Positions 54,872 through 61,638 of a stretch of 64,000 nt of DNA are shown here, in pieces. Position 1 is the stretch's first letter. Every line of letters starts with the position of its first letter. The stretch covers positions 248,001 to 312,000 of the forward strand of contig CP065018.1 in the NCBI GenBank assembly GCA_016700415.1, read 5' to 3'. A program made the translations under genes and the position numbers. This stretch comes from Flavobacteriales bacterium (lineage in GTDB: Bacteria; Bacteroidota; Bacteroidia; Flavobacteriales_F; PHOS-HE28). The notes beneath the pieces were generated by a model that saw nothing but the letters and a program-made list of their open reading frames with translations, made no database searches and was not told the DNA's origin.

Positions 54872-55711
54872 TCAATCCCGCTGGCGGAATAAGTTCATCA
54901 AAGGCCGCACATAGCCCTCCCGCGTACTGATCACCGCATGATCGACCCCCGCCCGGCGCAAGGCATCGCGGGAACGCGCTTGGTGCCGCAGGGCCTGTGA
55001 CCGGTAGTGGTCACGCACGGCTTTGTTCCGCGTGTTCACCCATTGGGCCTCACCGGTCTCCGGGTCCGCGAACTGCACCAGGCCCATGTTCGGTAGTTCC
55101 AGTTCACGCGGGTCCGTGGTGCGCAGGACCACGAGGTCGTGCCGGCGGTTGGCGATCTTCAGCGCATCGTCGTAGCCCTCGTCCATCAGGTCGCTGATGA
55201 GGAAGGCGATGCTGCGCTTCTTGATCACATTGTTCAGGTATTTCAGTGCCAGGGTGATGTCCGTGCCGCGGCCTTTGGGGCGGAATTCCAGCAGTTCGCG
55301 CACGATCCGTAGGATGTGGCCCCGTCCTTTCTTCGGAGGGATGAAGAGCTCCACCTGGTCGCTGAAGAGGATCAGGCCCACCTTGTCGTTGTTCTGTATG
55401 GCACTGAAGGCGATCGTAGCGCAGGCCTCGGTGATCAGCTCGCGCTTCAATTGGTTCACCGTCCCGAAATCACCGCTTCCGCTCACGTCCGCCACGAGCA
55501 TTACGGTAAGCTCACGCTCCTCATCGAAGATCTTGATGTACGGATGCCCCAGCCGCGCCGTCACGTTCCAGTCGATCGCCCTCACCTCGTCGCCCGGCAC
55601 ATACTCACGCACCTCGCTGAAGGCCATGCCCCGGCCCTTGAACGCGCTGTGGTACTCACCGCTGAAAATGTGGTTGCTCAGGCCGCGTGTCTTCAGCTCG
55701 ATCAACCGCAC
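54872..55711 (-). CDS. DUF58 domain protein, 279 aa as started at GTG
   Basis: Soluble protein of the MoxR-associated DUF58 group. The signature EYHSAFKGRGMAFSEVREYV, then PGDEVRAIDWNVTARLGHPY and FDEERELTVMLVADVSGSGDFG are all present; the last is a VWA-like metal site. The GTG at 55711 is the first usable start, but the conserved family N-terminus (TKDLIKKVR) continues in frame upstream to about 55732 without ATG, GTG or TTG. A codon ATC at 55748-55750 stands where an ATG would be expected. Upstream of that begins repeat-word sequence. Second gene of the moxR-bat locus. Confidence 0.9.
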   Translation of the reverse strand: MRLIELKTRGLSNHIFSGEYHSAFKGRGMAFSEVREYVPGDEVRAIDWNVTARLGHPYIKIFDEERELTVMLVADVSGSGDFGTVNQLKRELITEACATIAFSAIQNNDKVGLILFSDQVELFIPPKKGRGHILRIVRELLEFRPKGRGTDITLALKYLNNVIKKRSIAFLISDLMDEGYDDALKIANRRHDLVVLRTTDPRELELPNMGLVQFADPETGEAQWVNTRNKAVRDHYRSQALRHQARSRDALRRAGVDHAVISTREGYVRPLMNLFRQRD

Positions 55712-55890
55712 CTTCTTGATGAGGTCCTTGGTATGTTGTAGTGTGGCGATGGGTTCTGGTGATTGGTGAACGGTGATTGGTGATAAGTGACTGGTGACCG
55801 AACAGGCTCAAGACTCATGACTCCCGACTTCTGACTCAAGACTTCGTCAGCAAATGGTTTTCAACTTTCACCTTTCCACTTTCAACTTTC
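55712..55890. repeat. Word-repeat spacer between moxR and DUF58
   Basis: Three successive word tracts: GGTGATTGGTGAACGGTGAT and variants (55757-55797), ACTCAAGACTCATGACTCCC and variants (55807-55846), and TTTCAACTTTCACCTTTCCA and variants (55858-55890). The only coding content is the likely beginning of DUF58. Confidence 0.6.
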
Positions 55891-56931
55891 TCAAGGAACT
55901 TCCACCGTATTCAAAACCCGGTCAATGATCTCGTTCACGCTGATGTTCTCCGCTTCCGCCTCATAGGTCAATCCGATGCGGTGGCGCATCACGTCGGGGC
56001 AGACCGCGCGGACGTCCTCGGGGATCACGTAGCCGCGCCGCTTGGTAAAGGCATAGGCCTTCGCGCCCAGTGCCATGTTGATGCTGGCGCGGGGGCTACC
56101 GCCAAAGCTGATCAGGGAGCTGAGGTCGCTGAGGCGGTAGTCGGCGGGCTTACGGGTGGCGTAGACGATGTCCACGATGTACTGCTCGATCTTCTCGTCC
56201 ATGTACACCTCGCGCACCAGTTGCCGGGCTTGTACGATATCCTTGGGATGGATCACCTTCTGCACTTGGGGGCGCGCACCGGCACCGGTGTTCTGGCGGA
56301 TGATGGCGCGCTCCTCCTCCTTCCGGGGATAATCCAGTACCACCTTCAGCATGAAGCGGTCCGTCTGGGCTTCCGGCAGGGGATAGGTGCCTTCCTGCTC
56401 GATCGGGTTCATGGTGGCCATCACCAGAAAGGGTTCCGGCAGCTTGTAGGTCGTGGAGCCGATGGTGACCTGCCTTTCCTGCATGGCCTCGAGCAGCGCG
56501 CTCTGCACTTTGGCGGGGGCCCGGTTGATCTCGTCCGCAAGGATGAAATTGCTGAAGATCGGCCCTTTTTTCACCGAGAACTCCTCGTTGCGCGGGCTGT
56601 AGATCATGGTGCCCACGAGGTCGGCGGGCAGCAGGTCCGGGGTGAACTGCACCCGGCTGAAACCCACGTCCACCACATCGCTCAGCGTCTTGATGGCGAG
56701 GGTCTTGGCCAGTCCCGGCATACCCTCCAACATGATGTGCCCGTCCGCCAACAGCGCCACGAGCAATTTTTGCACCATGTCCTTCTGCCCCACGATCGAC
56801 TTTTGCATCTCCTGATCGATCAGGTCCACGAAGGAACTGGCCTGCTGGATGCGTTCGTTGAGGGCGCGGAGGGTATCGGAAGTGGATGCGGGGGCCGGAG
56901 CGGCCAAAGGGGATGTCTGTTCCATGTCCAT
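55891..56931 (-). CDS. MoxR-family AAA+ ATPase, 346 aa
   Basis: Chaperone-like AAA+ ATPase that works with VWA-domain proteins. Walker A is EGMPGLAKTLAI with Lys76; Walker B NFILADEINRAPAKVQSALL; sensor I VMATMNPIEQEGTYPLPEAQ with the family's E-x-D arginine finger region; sensor II SPRASINMALGAKAYA. The short N-terminal A/P-rich stretch is variable. The start at 56931 gives MDMEQTSP; 56925 is also possible. First gene of the moxR-DUF58-bat locus; a hairpin CCCGAA-GG-TTCGGG lies just upstream. Confidence 0.95.
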   Translation of the reverse strand: MDMEQTSPLAAPAPASTSDTLRALNERIQQASSFVDLIDQEMQKSIVGQKDMVQKLLVALLADGHIMLEGMPGLAKTLAIKTLSDVVDVGFSRVQFTPDLLPADLVGTMIYSPRNEEFSVKKGPIFSNFILADEINRAPAKVQSALLEAMQERQVTIGSTTYKLPEPFLVMATMNPIEQEGTYPLPEAQTDRFMLKVVLDYPRKEEERAIIRQNTGAGARPQVQKVIHPKDIVQARQLVREVYMDEKIEQYIVDIVYATRKPADYRLSDLSSLISFGGSPRASINMALGAKAYAFTKRRGYVIPEDVRAVCPDVMRHRIGLTYEAEAENISVNEIIDRVLNTVEVP

Positions 56932-57013
56932 AAAATGGGTTCCCGAAGGTTCGGGACGCAAAATTGCCACTATTGACGGGCCTTTCCGGGTGATTTGCAG
57001 TTAAGTTGTGTTA

Positions 57014-57079
57014 ACCGGTATTAGCACCTATACATACCTTGTGACACCAATTTGACCGGTTTCATCACGACCGGTTTCA
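57014..57079. promoter_or_regulatory. ACCGGT palindromes and 11-bp direct repeat in the moxR/mazG-like spacer
   Basis: ACCGGT occurs at 57014-57019, 57055-57060 and 57070-57075. The last two lie in a direct repeat GACCGGTTTCA with 15-bp period (57054-57064, 57069-57079). They sit in the divergent promoter region. Possible regulator binding sites; function unknown. Confidence 0.4.
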
Positions 57080-57096
57080 ACCCTGCCATCTGACCC

Positions 57097-57489
57097 ATGA
57101 CTTTGCAAGAGACCATCGATCACGTACGCGCCTTCCACGATGCGTTCGGCATCGCCAATGCGGATGCGCCCGAGGCCGCGCTCAGCCCCAAAGAGATGCG
57201 TTTGCGCCATGAATTGATGCGCGAGGAGAACGATGAATACTTGACCGCAGCCGAGCAGGGCGACCTGGTGGAAGTGGCCGACGCCTTGGGTGACCAGCTT
57301 TACATTCTTTGTGGTACCATCCTGAAACACGGGCTACAAGACAAGATCGAAGAGGTTTTCATAGAGATCCAGCGCAGCAACATGAGCAAGCTGGACGCCG
57401 AAGGCAAGCCCATCTATCGTGAGGACGGGAAAGTCCTCAAAAGCGAGCGTTACTTCCGTCCGGACATCGCTGCCGTGCTGGACCGCTGA
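57097..57489 (+). CDS. MazG-like nucleotide pyrophosphohydrolase, 130 aa
   Basis: All-alpha NTP pyrophosphohydrolase fold. The metal-binding motif is ELMREENDEYL followed by LVEVADALGDQLYILCG (E-x-x-E ... E-x-x-D). It starts with a helix as in phage and bacterial MazG-like or HisE-like proteins. Likely substrates are non-canonical or excess nucleoside triphosphates. The C-terminal segment (YREDGKVLKSERYFRPDIAA) is that of phosphoribosyl-ATP pyrophosphohydrolase-like proteins. It is followed after 9 bp by the DUF4442 gene in the same direction. Confidence 0.88.
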   Translation: MTLQETIDHVRAFHDAFGIANADAPEAALSPKEMRLRHELMREENDEYLTAAEQGDLVEVADALGDQLYILCGTILKHGLQDKIEEVFIEIQRSNMSKLDAEGKPIYREDGKVLKSERYFRPDIAAVLDR

Positions 57490-57498
57490 ACACAGACC

Positions 57499-58005
57499 AT
57501 GGAACTCGCACCGATCCTCGCCAAATCGCGCAATTCGGCTTTCACACGCTGGTGGATGAATATCGGCCTGCACTGGATGGTCCCTTTCAACCGACCCCAC
57601 GGCTTCCGCGTGGTGCCGATGCCGGAGGGCGGCATCCGGGTGGAGATCCCGAACTGGCGTATCAACCGCAACCACATCAAGGGCATCCATGCCTGCTGCT
57701 TGGCCACCGCCGCCGAGTATTGCAGCGGGCTGGCACTTATGGAGCATCTGGACCCGAAGCGTTACCGCATCATCATGAAGTCCTTGGCCATGGACTATCA
57801 CTACCAAGCCAAGGCCAAGGCACACGCCGAATTCGCACCCTCGGCCAGCGAGTTCGACGAGCTGATCCTACGTCCCCTACGCTCAGGAGAACCGGTGCTG
57901 TACACAGCGGAAGTGCCCTTGCACGACGTATCCGGGAACCACTTAGCCACGGGAAGGATCACCTGGCAGATCAAGGATTGGGGTCAAGTGCGCACGAAAG
58001 TCTGA
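57499..58005 (+). CDS. DUF4442 hotdog-fold protein, putative thioesterase, 168 aa
   Basis: Hotdog-fold protein of the DUF4442 group, some of which are acyl-CoA thioesterases. Landmarks: WWMNIGLHWMVPFNRPHGFR, INRNHIKGIHACCLATAAEY with the putative active-site region, and SLAMDYHYQAKAKAHAEF. A C-terminal strand GRITWQIKDWGQVRTKV completes the sheet. Activity is inferred from the family. Coupled transcriptionally with the MazG-like gene. Confidence 0.85.
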   Translation: MELAPILAKSRNSAFTRWWMNIGLHWMVPFNRPHGFRVVPMPEGGIRVEIPNWRINRNHIKGIHACCLATAAEYCSGLALMEHLDPKRYRIIMKSLAMDYHYQAKAKAHAEFAPSASEFDELILRPLRSGEPVLYTAEVPLHDVSGNHLATGRITWQIKDWGQVRTKV

Positions 58006-58239
58006 ATCCGCGAACAGCGCTCACCCCAACAAACCGCAAAGCGGTTTCCATCTGCGCCTATTTGCGCTTCAACCGGTCGGCAGGCGCACTATCTGCGCGC
58101 ATCTGCGAAATCTGCGGATGTTCTCTTGTCGGCAGGCGCATTATCCACGTAGATCTGCGAAATATGCGGTTTCCCCTTGATGGAAGCTGTTATCCGTGCC
58201 CATCCGTGTTCATCCGTGGTTCTTCTCCTTGTCGGCGGA
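58006..58239. repeat. Word-repeat spacer
   Basis: A 230-bp gene-free stretch made of words such as GCGCATCTGCGAAATCTGCG, GTCGGCAGGCGCA(C/T)TAT (twice, about 58077 and 58130), ATCTGCGAAAT (twice), and CCGTGTTCATCCGTGGTTCT. No hairpin terminator with a T run was found. Confidence 0.6.
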
Positions 58240-59064
58240 TCACTTCTTCCCGCGCACTTCCACGCCAGTGGCCGTGTAGATGAAGTACAGGTCCACGAAA
58301 GGCCGCATCAGCACCGGCATCCGGCGGTTCTTCTCCACCGGCACGATCAGCAGAACCTTATCGTCCCAGCGGGCGCCTAAGTATGCGTGGTACTTTTTGA
58401 ATTTCTCCAGCATCGGGTAGCGCTTCTCGAAGCTGTCTATGCCGTCGGGCCAGTTGCGCTCCGTGCTGCGGAAGATCACCGCATCGATCTCCGGCCTGCT
58501 CATCCCGGCCTTGTACAAAGCGCGTCGGCCGACGGTGTCCAGGGCCAGGTCGTAGGCTGCGTACAGTTGGTCCGGCTTGATGATCTTCACCTTCGCGTTC
58601 TTCTTCCACTGGGGGCCGCGGCTGATCGTGGGCCGGGGTTTTGGGACTTCGGCATTTTTCAAGGCCCGGTCCGGTAGCACGAGGTAGAGATCCGCCAAGG
58701 GACGCATGCCTTCCGGCATGTGGATGTTGCTCTTGGCGGGGATCATCACCAGCGACATCCGGCTGGTGTCCTCTTGGAATTCGCAGAGGCGGAAGCCCAC
58801 ATAGTTCTGGACGTACGGCGCATTGGCGGCGCGGCCGGTATCGGTGCGGATGCCCTCCGGCCATTGGTCGCGGTCGCCGTACTGAAGGATCAGCTCGGTC
58901 TCCTCGTCGCTGAAACCGGCGGTGCGCATGGCTTCCTGCACAGCCTTGTCCTTGCGGACATTTGGTGCATCGGCCAAGGCCTTGGCATCGGTGATCTTCA
59001 CTTCCTGCTGCGCGAACAGGCTGGAAATAAAGGCAAAAGAGAGTGTCAGTAGCAGGCTGCGCAT
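58240..59064 (-). CDS. Secreted protein with two related halves, 274 aa, unknown function
   Basis: Signal peptide ending SLFAQ (residue 18). The two halves align: first GFSDEETELILQYGDRDQWP ... IPAKSNIHMPEGMRPLADLY, second GMSRPEIDAVIFRSTERNWP ... VPVEKNRRMPVLMRPFVDLY. The shared pattern, with the (D/N)WPEGI/WPDGI and MRP-DLYF features, suggests an internal duplication of a domain of about 115 residues. No family is recognised. ATG 59064 is chosen because it opens the signal peptide. Confidence 0.75.
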   Translation of the reverse strand: MRSLLLTLSFAFISSLFAQQEVKITDAKALADAPNVRKDKAVQEAMRTAGFSDEETELILQYGDRDQWPEGIRTDTGRAANAPYVQNYVGFRLCEFQEDTSRMSLVMIPAKSNIHMPEGMRPLADLYLVLPDRALKNAEVPKPRPTISRGPQWKKNAKVKIIKPDQLYAAYDLALDTVGRRALYKAGMSRPEIDAVIFRSTERNWPDGIDSFEKRYPMLEKFKKYHAYLGARWDDKVLLIVPVEKNRRMPVLMRPFVDLYFIYTATGVEVRGKK

Positions 59065-59149
59065 GGTTCTTCTTTCGTTCGGGATCCCGATCCAGGGCCA
59101 AAGATACCGGCGGAGCTTGGCTTTGATCGCGCAACTTTGTGGCCAAACC

Positions 59150-59737
59150 ATGCACATGCGCAAAGCGATCATGCTACTTCCCCTGGCCGTCCTCGGTTGT
59201 GGAAGCACACCGGATGCCAGTATCATCACGGATCAACCTGTACAAGAACCGACCATCATGAATTTCCATCAGCTCACTGCTACGGACATCAACGGCAAGC
59301 CTTACGACATGGCCCAGCTTAAAGGCCACAAGGTGATGGTGGTGAACACTGCCAGCGAATGCGGCTTCACCCCGCAGTACAAGCAGTTGGAGGAGCTTTA
59401 TGAAAAATACAAAGACAAAGGCCTCGTCATCATCGGTTTCCCCAGCAACGACTTCGGCAAACAGGAGCCGGGGGATGAGAAGACCATCGCCGCCTTCTGT
59501 GAGAAGAATTACGGCGTCACCTTCCCGCTGATGTCGAAGATCGCGACCAAAGGTCCCGAGCAAAGTCCGGTGTACACGTGGCTCACCGAGAAGAAGCTGA
59601 ACGGCAAGTTGGACAGCAAGGTGAAGTGGAATTTCCAGAAATACCTCATCGATGAGGAAGGCAACCTCGTCACCATGTACCCCAGCGCGCAGGAGCCGAT
59701 GAGCGATCCCATCCTCAACTGGTTGGACGGAAAATGA
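59150..59737 (+). CDS. Glutathione peroxidase-like lipoprotein, 195 aa
   Basis: Thioredoxin-fold peroxidase. The N-terminus has a lipoprotein signal with lipobox VLGC (Cys17). The peroxidatic cysteine Cys71 is in NTASECGFTPQYKQL; further signatures are IGFPSNDFGKQEPG with the Gln and VKWNFQKYLID with the Trp-Asn. The resolving Cys lies in AAFCEKNYG. It is the non-selenium form, probably reduced by thioredoxin or bacillithiol, and anchored outside the cytoplasm. Its stop overlaps bshB1 by 4 bp (ATGA). Confidence 0.92.
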   Translation: MHMRKAIMLLPLAVLGCGSTPDASIITDQPVQEPTIMNFHQLTATDINGKPYDMAQLKGHKVMVVNTASECGFTPQYKQLEELYEKYKDKGLVIIGFPSNDFGKQEPGDEKTIAAFCEKNYGVTFPLMSKIATKGPEQSPVYTWLTEKKLNGKLDSKVKWNFQKYLIDEEGNLVTMYPSAQEPMSDPILNWLDGK

Positions 59738-60459
59738 GCATTGAGAAGGTGGACATCCTCTGCATCACGGCGCACCCGGATGATGTGGAGATCGGCATGG
59801 GCGGCACCGTTGCACGCCACATCGCCCAAGGCCGCAGCGTTGGCTTGGTGGAATTGACGGCGGGCGAACTCGGCACCCGCGGCTCGGCGGAGATCCGCAG
59901 GAAGGAGGCCGAGGCCGCCGCCCAAGTGCTCGGCGTTTCCTTCCGCTACCAGCTCGGCTTGCGCGATGGCTTATTTCGGGCCGACGAGGAAAGCCTCTTG
60001 AAAGTCGTGGTCGCGCTGCGCAGGCACCGGCCCAAGGTGGTGTTCACCAACGCCGTCCGCGATAGGCACCCGGACCATGGACGTGGTTCCGAACTGGTCT
60101 CGGAGGCCTGCTTCCTCAGCGGCCTGCGCAGGATCGTTACCAAGCATGAAGACAAGGAGCAGCAGGCGTGGCGCCCCGTCACCGTGCTGCATTGCGTGCA
60201 GGACCGCTGGATCGAACCCGACCTCGTGATCGACGTCAGCGCGCATTGGGAGAAGAAGATGGAGGCGTTGAAATGCTTCGCCTCACAGTTCCACGATCCC
60301 AAGAGCACCGAGCCGGTGTCGCTCATCAGCGTGCCGGAGTTCCTGCCCACCTTGGAAGGCCGCGCCCTCGACATGGGCCGCTTGATCGGTGCGACCTACG
60401 GCGAGGGCTTCACGGTGGAACGGCCGCCGGGGGTGGGGGATGTGCTGGAGCTGGGGTGA
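59734..60459 (+). CDS. bshB1: Bacillithiol biosynthesis deacetylase BshB1, 241 aa
   Basis: LmbE-type zinc deacetylase that removes acetyl from GlcNAc-malate in bacillithiol synthesis. The zinc site is ITAHPDDVEIGMGGTVARHI (His14, Asp16, Asp17), with the third ligand in DRHPDHGRGSELVSEACFLS. RRKEAEAAAQVLGV and LGLRDGLF are typical of BshB1. Length matches. Coupled to the glutathione peroxidase gene by an ATGA overlap, which suggests a common redox role. Other LmbE deacetylases share the zinc motif, but the DRHPDHG context and length favour BshB1. Confidence 0.9.
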   Translation: MSIEKVDILCITAHPDDVEIGMGGTVARHIAQGRSVGLVELTAGELGTRGSAEIRRKEAEAAAQVLGVSFRYQLGLRDGLFRADEESLLKVVVALRRHRPKVVFTNAVRDRHPDHGRGSELVSEACFLSGLRRIVTKHEDKEQQAWRPVTVLHCVQDRWIEPDLVIDVSAHWEKKMEALKCFASQFHDPKSTEPVSLISVPEFLPTLEGRALDMGRLIGATYGEGFTVERPPGVGDVLELG

Positions 60460-60471
60460 ACCCGGTCTGGT

Positions 60472-61611
60472 TTAATTTCCCGAAGCGTTCTTCCTTACCA
60501 GCACCGCTTGCGCACCGTTCGGCCCGAAGGCTCTTCCCGCCGTGATAAAGCCGCCGTCCGGTAGGACCGAGAGGCGGTGCAGCACATCCTCGTTCTCGAT
60601 GTCGTAGGTGCGTTTCCAGATCTGGTCGCCGGTGGCGGAGATGCGCATCACCATGCCGTCCGTGAGGTGGCTGTTCCCGGCTTGCCCGGCCAGGAAGAAC
60701 TCGCCGTTGTCGGCCACTTGAATGTCCTCGGCAGCACTTGCCTGACCAATATCGCCGATGGTGCGTGTCCACAGGGTATCCCCGGCGGCGTTCAGGGCGA
60801 TCAGGTAGACACTGCGGACATGGAGTGCGCCCACCTGTGGGCCATAGCTATCCGTGTATCCGGCCATCACGAATTCGTTCCCGCTGCGTGCTATGCCTTT
60901 CAGCACTTCCTGATTCACGCCGCCCCAGCTTTGCCACCACTGTTCTGCGCCCGCATTGTCGGTGCGCAGGACGTAGGCATCCACGTTGTTGTCGAAACCG
61001 GTGATGCGCCCCGCCGCCATATAGCCGTTGCCGTCTAAGGCTACGCTGTTGGCAGTCTCTTCGGCGGTGGTGCCGTAGCGCTGCTGCCATTGCAGGTTGC
61101 CCGAAGGATCGAGCCGGACGAGCAGGGCGTCGCTGTCCGCCGTATCGCGCCGCGAGCCGCAGGCGATGTATCCGCCGTCGTCGGTACGCCGCACGTCTAT
61201 CAGTTGCTCCTGAAGGCTTGGTGTGTTGGAGGTCCAACTCCAGAGCACTTCACCCGTAGGTGAGACCTTCGCGATCAGCGCGTCCTGATCCGAGCGGCCC
61301 GGCGCGATACGGGAGCCGCAGAGCGTGATGTTGCCATCGCCGGAGGGCACGGCAGCCTGTACGAAGCATGCTCCGGGGATCGCCACGTCGTACCACTGCT
61401 GGTTCTGCCCTTGCAGCGTGGTGCGCAGGATGCGGATCCGCATTTTGTCACCTTGTGGGAACGTTTCGCGGACCAGCGTGGTGTGGCCCGTGGCATCGCT
61501 CACCGTGGCCACGGCATCTTGCAGGTTGGCGCCCCCGAATTCAAGTTGAAAGCTCTGCGCGAAGGCGCCTGCCGTGGTGAGCAAGGAGAGGAAGAAAAGC
61601 CGCGATCGCAT
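60472..61611 (-). CDS. Secreted propeller-like protein, 379 aa
   Basis: Signal peptide ending AFAQ, then repeated strands of the delta-60/SBBP type, for example DDGGYIACGSRRDTADSDALLVRLDPSG and DNGEFFLAGQAGNSHLTDGM. Each unit ends in L/V-R-GD or similar, giving a six- or seven-bladed propeller by inspection. It has no C-terminal T9SS signal, unlike the protein at 35087, so its location is periplasmic or secreted by another route. Function unknown. Confidence 0.8.
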   Translation of the reverse strand: MRSRLFFLSLLTTAGAFAQSFQLEFGGANLQDAVATVSDATGHTTLVRETFPQGDKMRIRILRTTLQGQNQQWYDVAIPGACFVQAAVPSGDGNITLCGSRIAPGRSDQDALIAKVSPTGEVLWSWTSNTPSLQEQLIDVRRTDDGGYIACGSRRDTADSDALLVRLDPSGNLQWQQRYGTTAEETANSVALDGNGYMAAGRITGFDNNVDAYVLRTDNAGAEQWWQSWGGVNQEVLKGIARSGNEFVMAGYTDSYGPQVGALHVRSVYLIALNAAGDTLWTRTIGDIGQASAAEDIQVADNGEFFLAGQAGNSHLTDGMVMRISATGDQIWKRTYDIENEDVLHRLSVLPDGGFITAGRAFGPNGAQAVLVRKNASGN

Positions 61612-61638
61612 GGCGTGAAACTACAATGTGAGGTACGG

